Positions 25,266 through 33,186 of a stretch of 64,000 nucleotides of DNA are shown here, piece after piece. The notes below the pieces were generated by a model. The model was not told where the DNA came from and did no database searches. It was given only the letters and a program-made list of their open reading frames with translations. Origin of the DNA: Poindextera sp035604135 (GTDB lineage Bacteria > Pseudomonadota > Alphaproteobacteria > Caulobacterales > Caulobacteraceae). The stretch spans positions 1 to 64,000 of the forward strand of contig DATNJB010000049.1 of assembly GCA_035604135.1 (NCBI GenBank), in the 5' to 3' direction. A program made the translations under genes and the position numbers. How positions within the stretch are numbered: position 1 is the stretch's first letter; each line of letters opens with the position of its first letter.

Positions 25266-25487
25266 CTAGCGGCAGGGCCCAGGCGGAGGTGCGCACTTCC
25301 ACTCCCACTTTCCGCAATGACCACCGAGCCCGTGACACCTCGGGATAGATTTCAGGCAAATCTTAGTCCACACGGTTCCCTTGGGGCAGTTGTGGGCCTG
25401 GGCCGCGTTTGGCGACATCGCTAGGACCAGACTCGCGAGCGCGAAGGCGACGCCAACGCCGCCTCTGAACGCCATACGGCTCTTCAT
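25266..25487 (-). CDS. Secreted Cys-rich micro-protein, paralogue B
   Basis: 73 residues. Signal peptide to about residue 32 (ALASLVLAMSPNAAQA). Mature part HNCPKGTVWTKICLKSIPRC, then GHCGKWEWKCAPPPGPCR: the four Cys shared with paralogue A plus two extra, one in the linker (RCHG) and one near the end, which could make a third disulphide. ATG 25487 follows GGGAGGGAAGC. It is duplicated in tandem with paralogue A with the same upstream element at the same distance, so the unit of duplication included the promoter. Confidence 0.72.
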   Translation of the reverse strand: MKSRMAFRGGVGVAFALASLVLAMSPNAAQAHNCPKGTVWTKICLKSIPRCHGLGGHCGKWEWKCAPPPGPCR

Positions 25488-25518
25488 GCTTCCCTCCCAA
25501 CCTGAATTTCCCTCAAAC

Positions 25519-25552
25519 CAGATCGGTTTGCGGTGAAGAAGGCAAGAAAAGG
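25519..25552 (-). promoter_or_regulatory. Conserved element upstream of micro-protein B
   Basis: Plus strand CAGATCGGTTTG followed by GAAGAAGGCAAGAAAAGG, 32 nt upstream of ATG 25487, matching the element of paralogue A in sequence and distance. Confidence 0.5.
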
Positions 25553-25609
25553 AAGGGGGGCTGGCTCTGCAGCCTGCAAGCTCGGCCCTCCCAACTATTG
25601 CGGAGCAGC

Positions 25610-25664
25610 GTCCGGTTTGGGTCGTTAGCGGTCATAGGCTCCCCGCCGCAAAGCAGACAATCGC
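25610..25664. repeat. Dispersed palindromic repeat copy
   Basis: GTCCGGTTTGGGTCGTTAGC (25610-25629), GGTCATAGGCTCCCCGCC, then CAAAGCAGACAATCGC (to 25664). This two-module layout, GTCCGCTTTGGGTCG...GCGGTCATAGGCTCC...AAGCAGACA, recurs at 27529. Confidence 0.6.
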
Positions 25665-25739
25665 GGTCGCTGCTAAGAGCCGACCGCCGCGGGGGTCCAC
25701 CATGGAGGAAGGCGGTCGCCAGTGGGCGTCCGGACGCGA

Positions 25740-27021
25740 TCAGAAATACAGCTGGTCGACGTAGATCCCGCGCTCCTTGACGTGATCGCCCGGCGGGACG
25801 GAGCATAGGACGACGTAGGACTCCCGGCGCTTGGCGAGCGCCGTGAGCGCGGCGTTGCCCCGCGAACCGGCCGAGGTGAAGATCGCGAGTTCGGTCGTCC
25901 CTTCGGCGGCGAGCTTGGCCCGCCAGCCGTTCACCAGCGCGACGATCTCATCCAAACCGTCGGACGTGCAGCCGTAGTCGAGGACGAAGGCGCACACGTC
26001 TCGCTGCTCCACGCCCCTCACGCGGCGGGTCACGCCCATCTGCGGCGCCCAGACCCCGACGCAGGCGCGCTCCGAGATCAGGAAGCTCGACCAGCTGTAG
26101 GAGTTCGGCGCGCGGGAGAGGCGCTCGCGCAGCGAATCGAGACTGTAGGGACAAAAGAGCTCTTCCTCGCCGTGAGTGTCATTCAGGAACGCGACCAGTC
26201 GGTCTGCATCCGCCGGCGTTGCCGGTCGGCCTAAACCGGATGCAGCGGCGCTTCGCGTGTCGATCACCAGTCGCTCGGCCATCTCCGGCCGGCCGCAGGC
26301 GTAGAACCGCGTCGTTATCGGCGGCAACGAAGCTGTAGCCTACGTCAAGGCGTGATCGGCCGATGGTCGTTTCGAGCCCGGCCAGCGCCGCCAGCCGCAT
26401 CACGCCACCGCCCCGCGCGGCGGGGTGTACGCGGACGCGGTGCTCGTAGACACTCTGGAGGTCTTTTCCCGCGATGCGGATTGGGTGAACGACATTGGCG
26501 TAGAGCCCAACAATGGCGCCATCCCGTTCCACCACGAACGCTTCACTCCTCATCAGCCGCTCGGCCTCGAAGTAGTCGCGCGACTTGTCATAGGCCGTCT
26601 CGACGTCGCCTGTGACGATGGGCGCCGCGAGTTCGAGGGCGGCGAGCGCATCGGCGTCGGTAGGCGCGGCGCGACGGTAGGAGAGGCCCGGCGGACGCGG
26701 GAACATGTACGCCGGAGAAAACCGGATCACGCCGTCGACGAACCCGACGCCGAGCGCCCAGCCGCGACCATCGTCTGCCTGCAACTCAGCCACACAGACG
26801 TTCGCCCTTGGTAGACGATAGGCGACGACCGTGAACGGGCCGGCCTCGGCGGCGACCGTGGCCATGCGCTCCTTGATGAAAGCCGCGTAGTCGGCCGTGA
26901 AGCGCGCAAGGAACGCTTCGAGCGGCGCGGACCCGTTGCCCCGAATCTGCTCCATTACGAACCGCATCGCCTCGCCCACCGGCGCGGCCGCGATGTCCGC
27001 CGGCATTGGCGCGTCAGTCAT
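25740..27021 (-). pseudogene. NTF2-like/GNAT acetyltransferase gene broken by a frameshift
   Basis: Two open frames belong to one gene. The first (from ATG 27021) covers an N-terminal region of about 120 residues and a GNAT domain up to GYSFVAADNDAVLR. The second frame resumes with FYACGRPEMAERLVIDTR and runs to 25740 through a further GNAT-like domain ending GIYVDQLYF. The join near 26305 would read AADNDAVLRFYACGRPEMAE, the standard GNAT C-terminal helix. Loss of one copy of an 8-bp TTCTACGC repeat would explain the frame change (inference); a base-call error is the alternative. Together with the 23703 gene it flanks the micro-proteins. Confidence 0.65.
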
Positions 27022-27174
27022 GCCCCAGCTCCCCAAGCTTGAGCATGATCGACTGGCCAGCGGCCCTCAACCTCCCGCGGCGAGGGTCAATATAGCGATG
27101 CGCCGCGTCGCTCTGCAGGGTAGACGACCAGTCCGGGGCCTGAAAAGGCATGCCTGTCAGCGGTACGGAGCGCC

Positions 27175-27493
27175 ATGGACAGCGAAGCCTTCTCGACTAT
27201 CGAGCTCGCCGATGGTTGGTCGCTCGGCTACCTCGAAGTCGGAAGGTCCGATGGGCCCGCGGTGATACACTGCCATGGGAGCGGCTCTTCGCGTCTCGAG
27301 GCGCTCATGATGGCGGAGCCCGCGAGAGCGCTCGGCGTCCGGTTGATCGGTGTCGACCGGCCGGGGATCGGGCGTTCTGATCCCAGCGACTATGGGTTAC
27401 GCTCCCAACAACTTCCAGCTCGACGTGACCGCCTTCGGACCGCGCCAGACGACGCTCTCTGAGGCGCTCGAAACGATCCTGCCGACTTTGTGA
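27175..27493 (+). pseudogene. Truncated alpha/beta hydrolase fused to an unrelated fragment
   Basis: The first 70 residues (SLGYLEVGRSDGPAVIHCHG and LGVRLIGVDRPGIGRSDPS) are the start of an alpha/beta hydrolase with the oxyanion HG motif and the strand before the nucleophile. The expected GxSxG and the rest are absent. From 27392 a different frame reads MGYAPNNFQLDVTAFGPRQT and ends EALETILPTL at 27493, which looks like the end of another protein. The junction looks like a recombination or deletion scar. Confidence 0.5.
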
Positions 27494-27528
27494 TCTGACC
27501 CCGGGCCCGACCAAACTTGGCTGCGCGG

Positions 27529-27590
27529 AATCTCCGCATTGGGCCGAGAGCAGACATAGGCTCCCTGCCCGACAGCAGACATTCGCTCCA
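27529..27590. repeat. Dispersed palindromic repeat copy upstream of the first TIR gene
   Basis: Contains CTCCGCATTGGGCCGAGAGC, then AGACATAGGCTCCCTGCC and CAGCAGACATTCGCTCC, very close in layout to the copy at 25610. Confidence 0.6.
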
Positions 27591-27602
27591 TCCGTATCGG
27601 AT

Positions 27603-27639
27603 ACCTTTCCCTTGCCGCTTGCTGTTCGGCCTAGCTAGG
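27603..27639 (+). promoter_or_regulatory. Conserved upstream element of the first TIR gene
   Basis: ACCTTTCCCTTGCC (27603-27616), 13 nt, then the perfect palindrome CCTAGCTAGG (27630-27639), 34 nt before ATG 27674. The second TIR gene has the same two blocks with the same 13-nt spacing. Confidence 0.55.
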
Positions 27640-27673
27640 GTCCGGTCGCGGCCAGGGGTGGGGCCGGCCAGGC

Positions 27674-29305
27674 ATGTCCGACGTCTTTATCTCGTACGCC
27701 CGTTCCACGGAGAAGCAGGCGCAGCAGATCGCCGACGCCCTCCGCTCGCTTGGCCACAACATCTGGCGCGACGACGAGCTGCCCGCGCACCGCGCTTACA
27801 CCGAGGTGATCGAGGAGCGCCTGAAGGCGGCCAAGGCCGTGGTGGTCGTCTGGTCGGCCGAAGCCGTGAAGTCCCAGTGGGTGCGCGCCGAGGCCGACAT
27901 CGCCCGCGAGGCTGGGACCCTGGTCCAACTGCGGGTGGATGGGTCAACGCCGCCGCTGCCGTTCAATCAGATCCAGTGTGCGGACCTGGCTGGCTGGAGC
28001 GGCGACCTCGAAGCCCCGGGCTGGCGCAAAGTGGTCGCCAGCATCGCCGATCTGGTGGGTGGGACGGGCGTCTCGGCGCCGCCCGTAACGGCCGCGCCGC
28101 TGCCGCTCCCCACCAAGCCCTCAATCGCCGTGCTGCCGTTCGCCAACCTCTCCGGCGATCCGGAGCAAGATTATTTCGCCGACGGCATGGTCGTGGAAAT
28201 CGTCGAAGCCCTTTCGCGCATCAAATCGATCTTCGTCATCGCCAGCGGCTCGACGCTCGCGTTCAAGGGCAAGGGCGTCGGCCCGCAGGACGCAGCCCGC
28301 CAACTTGGCGTCCGCTATGTGCTGGGCGGCAGCGTCCGCCAGGCTGGGGGCCGGGTGAGGATCGGCGTCCAGTTGATCGACGCCGAGGACGGCGCCCAGA
28401 TCTGGACCCATCGCTTTGAGGATACGTTGGAGGATGTCTTCGCCCTGCAGGATCGGGTCGCTCTCGCGGTCGCCGGCAAAATCGAGCCCACGGTGCGCCA
28501 GGCGGAGATCCGGCGCGCGGTCGCCCGGCCGACGGACAACATGGGCAGCTACGATCTCTACCTCCGCGCGATGACCCTGGCGCCGGGCTCCAAGGCGGAC
28601 GTGTTGTCCGCGCTCGATCTCTTTCGACGCGCCATCGCTCTTGACCCTGAGTTTGCGCCGGCGCTGAGCTATGCCGCGTACTGCTGCTACCGCATCAACC
28701 TTTACGGCTGGTCCGACGACGCCGAAGGCAACCGCCGCCTCGGCGCAGAGATGGCTGGCCGGGCCTTGAAGGCGGCCGGCGACGACGCTACGGCGATGGC
28801 CCGCGCCGCCTTGGTCATGTCACGCCTCGGAGGCGACACGGGCGCGGCTCTGTCGCTCGTGGACAGGGCGACCGTCCTGAACCCAGGCTCCTCGATGGCG
28901 TGGCTCTACAGCGGCATCTTGCGTCTCACGTTGGGCGAGGCGGACCTGGCCGCCGAGCACATCGAGATGGCGATGCGCCTTGACCCGATGGGGCCAAACC
29001 GAGCGGGCCAGATCGGCATCCTCGGCGAAGCCCGTTTCCTTCAGGGCCGAGTCGGCGAGGCGGCCGATCTATTGAAGGAAGCCGCCCAACAGTTAGAGAA
29101 CCCTGGCTTGCTTGGATTCCTTGCCGCCAGTCTCGGCCAGCTGGGGCAATTGGAGGCGGCGCGGGAGGCGATGGCGCGCTATCGAAAGCTGACGGACGTA
29201 CCGTTTGAGGATCAAGTGAGATCCATCTTTCTCTCGGCCGCTGCCGTGGCGCTCGTCCTGAACGGCATCGCCCTGGCGGAGGGGAAGACCCCGGCGGGCG
29301 GCTAA
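27674..29305 (+). CDS. TIR domain - TolB-like - TPR protein, paralogue 1
   Basis: 543 residues. N-terminal TIR domain (about 1-125) with FISYAR at 5-10 and SQWVRAE, where Glu73 is four residues after Trp69, the arrangement of the catalytic Glu in TIR NADases such as SARM1. Residues 148-270 form a TolB N-terminal-like domain (IAVLPFANLSGDPEQDYFAD, then GVRYVLGGSVRQ), usually found with adenylate cyclase or winged-helix domains in alphaproteobacteria. TPR-like helices fill about 285-515, and a hydrophobic stretch (LSAAAVALVLNGIALAEG) ends the protein. No signal peptide, so it is probably cytoplasmic. A nucleotide-signalling or defence role is inferred. Confidence 0.82.
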   Translation: MSDVFISYARSTEKQAQQIADALRSLGHNIWRDDELPAHRAYTEVIEERLKAAKAVVVVWSAEAVKSQWVRAEADIAREAGTLVQLRVDGSTPPLPFNQIQCADLAGWSGDLEAPGWRKVVASIADLVGGTGVSAPPVTAAPLPLPTKPSIAVLPFANLSGDPEQDYFADGMVVEIVEALSRIKSIFVIASGSTLAFKGKGVGPQDAARQLGVRYVLGGSVRQAGGRVRIGVQLIDAEDGAQIWTHRFEDTLEDVFALQDRVALAVAGKIEPTVRQAEIRRAVARPTDNMGSYDLYLRAMTLAPGSKADVLSALDLFRRAIALDPEFAPALSYAAYCCYRINLYGWSDDAEGNRRLGAEMAGRALKAAGDDATAMARAALVMSRLGGDTGAALSLVDRATVLNPGSSMAWLYSGILRLTLGEADLAAEHIEMAMRLDPMGPNRAGQIGILGEARFLQGRVGEAADLLKEAAQQLENPGLLGFLAASLGQLGQLEAAREAMARYRKLTDVPFEDQVRSIFLSAAAVALVLNGIALAEGKTPAGG

Positions 29306-29321
29306 CCGCGCCCGGTTGATC

Positions 29322-29345
29322 GTCTGCTTTGGGTCGAAAGCGGAC
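29322..29345. repeat. Best-preserved dispersed palindrome, between the two TIR genes
   Basis: GTCTGCTTT, spacer GGGTCG, AAAGCGGAC: a 9-bp inverted repeat with one G-T pair. It is followed by CCCAGAAGCACACAC, the decayed second module. It sits exactly between the tandem paralogues. Confidence 0.65.
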
Positions 29346-29391
29346 CTAGCCGACGAGCCCAGAAGCACACACTAACGCGGTCCGTTGGAAC

Positions 29392-29428
29392 ACCTTTCCC
29401 TTGCCCGCCGCGCTTCGGCCTAGCTAGG
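29392..29428 (+). promoter_or_regulatory. Conserved upstream element of the second TIR gene
   Basis: ACCTTTCCCTTGCC (29392-29405), 13 nt, CCTAGCTAGG (29419-29428), then 35 nt to ATG 29464: same parts and spacing as the element at 27603. Confidence 0.55.
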
Positions 29429-29463
29429 GTTCCAGCCGCGACTGCGAGTGGGGTGGCACCCTG

Positions 29464-31086
29464 ATGTCACACGTCTTCATCTCCTACACCCGCTCGACCG
29501 CGAAAGAGGCCCAGGTTGTCGCAGCGGCCTTGCGCGGTCTCGGCCATGCGGTGTGGCTCGACGATGAGATTCCAGCCCATCGCGCCTATGCCGACGTGAT
29601 CGAGGAGCGCCTGCGCGAAGCCAGGGCAGTTGTGGTCATCTGGTCGGCCGAGGCAGTGAAGTCGGAGTGGGTCCGCTCAGAGGCGGATCGCGCCCGCGGT
29701 GACCATAAGCTGGTGCAGCTCAAGGTGGATGCGACCGCGCTGCCCATGCCCTTCGATCAGATCCAGTGCGCCGATCTCGCCGGTTGGACCGGAGATGCCG
29801 AAGCGCCCGGGTGGCGCAAGGTGGCCGCCAGCGTCGCCGAACTGACCGGAGGGCGTGACGACGCGTCGGTCTCGGCCGCGGAAGCAGCGCCGGCGCGAGT
29901 TTCTAGGCCGACTATCTGCGTCCTACCCTTCGCGAATATGAGCGGCGAGCCGGAGCAAGAGTATTTTTCCGACGGCATCAGCGAGGACATCATCACCGCA
30001 CTGTCCAAGCTCCGCTGGTTCTTCGTGATCGCGCGAAACTCTTCGTTCATTTACAAGGGTAAGGCGGTGCACATGAAGCAGATCGCCGAGGAACTCGGCG
30101 TCGGCTACGTGGTCGAGGGCAGCGTGCGCAGGGGCGGCGACCGCGTGCGCATCACGGCGCAGCTCAACGACGTCGCCACCGGCAGCCACATCTGGGCGGA
30201 GCACTACGACCGTTCCCTCGCCGACGTGTTCGCCGTGCAGGACGAGATCACCGAGGCGATTGTCGCTGCGATCGAGCCGCAACTCTATGCGGCCGAGAAT
30301 TTTCGCGCCCAGCGCAAGCTGCCGCATAGCATGGATGCGTGGGAGCTCGTGATGCGGGCGCTATCGCACTACTGGCGCGTGACCCGGCAAGACAACATTG
30401 TCGCGCAGACGCTGCTGAGTAAGGCGATCGACATCGATCCAAACTATGGCCAGGCGCTCGGCCTACTTGCCGCCAGCTACACGTTCAGCATCCACATGGG
30501 CTGGATGGAGGTGGCGACCGGGAGGCTCATCGCCGAGCGTGCGGCACAGACGGCGATCATGGCCGATAGCGAAGATCCCTGGGCGCACTACGCGCTAGCT
30601 GGCGTCTACTTGTTCGCGCGGCGCTTCGACGACACCCTCGCAGAGTGCGAGCTGGCGTTGCGGCTCAATCCCAACTTCTCACCTGCCCAGGGTTTTTATG
30701 GTCTGGCGCTGTGTTATTGCGGGCGCTGGGAAGAAGGCGATGTGGCTGCGCGCCGAGCTTTGCGGCTCAGCCCACGCGATCCGCTATCAGCCACCTATTG
30801 CGGCATCGCCGCCTATGCCCAGTTCCTCGGCCGCCACTATGACGAGGCGATTCGGCTTGCGCGCGAAGGCATCCGGCAACGGAGCGATTTCGTCGGCGCC
30901 CACCGGGTCCTCACCGCCGCCGCCGGCATGGCCGGACAGGATGATCTAGCCGGGGCCGCACTCCGGGAGCTTCGGCGCGCGCAACCCAATATCTCGCTCG
31001 CCTGGATCGTAGAAAACATGCCTATCCAGCAGGACGCCGACCGAGAGCACTACTTGGAAGGCTTGCGCCGAGCAGGATTGGACTAG
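29464..31086 (+). CDS. TIR domain - TolB-like - TPR protein, paralogue 2
   Basis: 540 residues, same order as paralogue 1. TIR FISYTR at 5-10, with Trp69 and Glu73 in SEWVRSEAD retained. The TolB-like part has ICVLPFANMSGEPEQEYFSD, IARNSSFIYKGKAVHMKQIA and VGYVVEGSVRRGGDRVRI, closer to the cyclase-associated consensus than paralogue 1. C-terminal TPR units (YALAGVYLFARRFDDTLAEC, ALRLSPRDPLSATYCGIAAY) run to the end; the terminal hydrophobic stretch of paralogue 1 is missing. The TIR and TolB parts are highly alike between the two while the TPR parts differ, which suggests different partners. Confidence 0.82.
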   Translation: MSHVFISYTRSTAKEAQVVAAALRGLGHAVWLDDEIPAHRAYADVIEERLREARAVVVIWSAEAVKSEWVRSEADRARGDHKLVQLKVDATALPMPFDQIQCADLAGWTGDAEAPGWRKVAASVAELTGGRDDASVSAAEAAPARVSRPTICVLPFANMSGEPEQEYFSDGISEDIITALSKLRWFFVIARNSSFIYKGKAVHMKQIAEELGVGYVVEGSVRRGGDRVRITAQLNDVATGSHIWAEHYDRSLADVFAVQDEITEAIVAAIEPQLYAAENFRAQRKLPHSMDAWELVMRALSHYWRVTRQDNIVAQTLLSKAIDIDPNYGQALGLLAASYTFSIHMGWMEVATGRLIAERAAQTAIMADSEDPWAHYALAGVYLFARRFDDTLAECELALRLNPNFSPAQGFYGLALCYCGRWEEGDVAARRALRLSPRDPLSATYCGIAAYAQFLGRHYDEAIRLAREGIRQRSDFVGAHRVLTAAAGMAGQDDLAGAALRELRRAQPNISLAWIVENMPIQQDADREHYLEGLRRAGLD

Positions 31087-31115
31087 GTGTGCGATCGAGG
31101 ATCTGCTCGCCGAGC

Positions 31116-31166
31116 GCCTGTTTGGGGTCGGAAGCGGACGCTGGCTACCGGCCGGAAGGCGGACAT
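31116..31166. repeat. Dispersed palindromic repeat copy after the second TIR gene
   Basis: GCCTGTTTGGGGTCGGAAGC, GGAC, then CCGGAAGGCGGACAT. Two modules, more decayed than the copy at 29322. The spacer holds nothing else. Confidence 0.5.
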
Positions 31167-31199
31167 GGCCCTTCCGAGGATCGCCTTATTCAGAGTGAG

Positions 31200-32177
31200 T
31201 CAATGCCCGCCCGGGCCGGCGTGCACTTCGATGGTGACGTGGCTCAGACTCGATAGTCCTTCTAGCTTGGCCTTGTAGGCTTCCGGGGCCTGCGGATGGT
31301 CGGACACCAGGCTGACCACCGCGGCGTTGTGCCCAGGCCCTACGCGCCAGAGGTGCAGGTCGCTGATGCGGTCTGAACCGTCCTCCAGCCGGTGCTCGAT
31401 CGCGTGCGCCAGCCCGCCGTCCGCCTGCATGTCCAGCAGCACGGCGCCCGCCGCGCGCACCAGACCGAACGACCAGTTGGCGATGACGATGGCGCCCACG
31501 ATGCCCATCGCCGGGTCCATCCAGACGAGACCGAAGAGGTTGGCCGACGTCAGGCCGACGATCGCCAGCACCGAGACGGCCGCATCGGCCATCACGTGCA
31601 CGTAAGCCGCGCGCAGGTTCAGGTCGCGGTCGTGCCGGTCGTGATGATGATGCGCGTCATGGTGATCGGCGTGGGCGTGGTCATGCGCGCGCCCGTGCTC
31701 ATGGCCGTGGTGATGTTCGTGGTCGTCGCGCAACAGCCAGGCGCTGGTGAGATTGACGCCGAGGCCGAGGACGGCGATCGGGATCGCCTCGTTGAAGGCG
31801 ATCCGCACCGGGTGCAGCAGGCGCTGGACGCTCTCGTAGCCGATCAAGAGCGCGATCATCGCCAGCACGATGGCGCTCGAGAACGCCGCGAGCTCGCCGA
31901 ACTTGCCCGTGCCGAAACTGAAGCGCGCGTCGCGGGCGTGGCGGCGTGCGAACATGTACGCCAGCGCGGCGATCAGAAGCGCGCCGGCATGGGTCGACAT
32001 GTGCAGGCCGTCGGCGATCAGCGCCATGGAGCCGAACACCGCCCCGCCGCCGATCTCGGCCGCCATCATCGCCCCGCAAAGGCCGATGACCAGCCAGGTG
32101 CGCCTCTCGTTGCGCTCGTGCGCCCTTCCTAGGAAGACGTGCTCGTGGCGGAAGTCTTCGATGGTCGAAGCGTGCAT
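31200..32177 (-). CDS. Cation diffusion facilitator, DmeF-like (Co/Ni/Zn efflux)
   Basis: 325 residues, inner-membrane metal/proton antiporter. Six membrane helices; metal-site patterns HMSTH in helix II and HVMAD in helix V. A His/Asp-rich cytoplasmic loop between helices IV and V (DHEHHHGHEHGRAHDHAHAD) probably binds cobalt or nickel. The N-terminal FRHEHVFLGRAHERNERRTW is the DmeF signature, and the C-terminal domain ends HVTIEVHAGPGGH. The RcnR/FrmR-type regulator often beside dmeF is not present. Start ATG 32177. Confidence 0.9.
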   Translation of the reverse strand: MHASTIEDFRHEHVFLGRAHERNERRTWLVIGLCGAMMAAEIGGGAVFGSMALIADGLHMSTHAGALLIAALAYMFARRHARDARFSFGTGKFGELAAFSSAIVLAMIALLIGYESVQRLLHPVRIAFNEAIPIAVLGLGVNLTSAWLLRDDHEHHHGHEHGRAHDHAHADHHDAHHHHDRHDRDLNLRAAYVHVMADAAVSVLAIVGLTSANLFGLVWMDPAMGIVGAIVIANWSFGLVRAAGAVLLDMQADGGLAHAIEHRLEDGSDRISDLHLWRVGPGHNAAVVSLVSDHPQAPEAYKAKLEGLSSLSHVTIEVHAGPGGH

Positions 32178-32202
32178 GCGACGCCTCCTTCGCGCGTCGT
32201 GA

Positions 32203-33186
32203 CTAAAGGTCGGGCCGGATGATCGCCTTGCCGATCACCTTGCGGTCGGCCAGCAGGTCGAAGGCGTCGCGCCAGGCGTCGAGCGGCAGCTCGGCGTGCA
32301 CGCGCGGGCGGATCTTGCCCTCGTTGGCCAGGTCCCAGACCGCCTTGGCGTTCTCGCGCCCCCTCTCGGGGAACTGGCGGCCGTACTCGCCGGCGCGCAC
32401 GCCCATGACCGAGAACCCCTTGATCAGCGGCATGTTGACCGAGATCGTCGGGATGCGGCCGGAGGTGAAGCCGACCACCAAGAGGCGGCCATTGAAGGCG
32501 ATGCAGCGCACGCTCTCGTCGAACACGTCGCCGCCGACCGGGTCATAAATGACGTCCGCCCCTCGCCCACCGGTCAGCTCCTTCACCCGCTCGCGGAAAC
32601 CCTCGGTGACGTTCACCACCGCGTCGGGGGCATACTCCTGCCGCACGACGGCCAGCTTGTCGTCGGAGGCCGAGGCCGCGATCACCTTCGCGCCCAGCAG
32701 CTTGCCAAGGTCGACGGCGGCCAGGCCGACGCCGCCGGCCGCGCCCTGCACCAGGAGCCACTCGCCCGGCTCGATCTCGGCGCGCCGCACCAGCGCGACG
32801 TAGGCGGTCAGGTAGGCTGCGCCGTATGCCGCGGCTTCTGAGAACGACAGCAGTTCCGGCTTGGGGCGGAGCGCCAGCGCATGGGTCAGCGCATAGTCGG
32901 AGAAGCCGCCGATGCGGGCTCCGCCGACCACGGCGTCGCCGACCTTCCAGCGGTCGACCCCTTCGCCGATCGCTTCGATCTCGCCTGAGAGTTCAAGGCC
33001 GGGGATGAACGGCAGCGGCGGCTTGTGCTGATATTCGCCGCGGGTCTGCAACAGGTCGGGGAAGTTGACCGCCGCGGCGCGCACCTTGATCAGCACCTCG
33101 CCCGGCCCCGGGCGCGGCGTCTCGATCTCCTTCAACACGCACCCGGCATAGTCCGGGGCGAGGCGTTCGACGACGAGTGCGCGCAT
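32203..33186 (-). CDS. NADPH:quinone oxidoreductase family protein
   Basis: 327 residues from ATG 33186, sharing one base with the esterase stop upstream. Medium-chain reductase fold without zinc: N-terminal GroES-like domain (AAAVNFPDLLQTRGEYQHKP, PFIPGLELSGEI), NADPH-binding LVQGAAGGVGLAAVDLGKLL, and VIYDPVGGDVFDE typical of quinone oxidoreductase or zeta-crystallin relatives. Reduces quinones or alpha,beta-unsaturated carbonyls. It forms an operon with an esterase and a TetR regulator, suggesting catabolism or detoxification of an esterified compound. Confidence 0.9.
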   Translation of the reverse strand: MRALVVERLAPDYAGCVLKEIETPRPGPGEVLIKVRAAAVNFPDLLQTRGEYQHKPPLPFIPGLELSGEIEAIGEGVDRWKVGDAVVGGARIGGFSDYALTHALALRPKPELLSFSEAAAYGAAYLTAYVALVRRAEIEPGEWLLVQGAAGGVGLAAVDLGKLLGAKVIAASASDDKLAVVRQEYAPDAVVNVTEGFRERVKELTGGRGADVIYDPVGGDVFDESVRCIAFNGRLLVVGFTSGRIPTISVNMPLIKGFSVMGVRAGEYGRQFPERGRENAKAVWDLANEGKIRPRVHAELPLDAWRDAFDLLADRKVIGKAIIRPDL

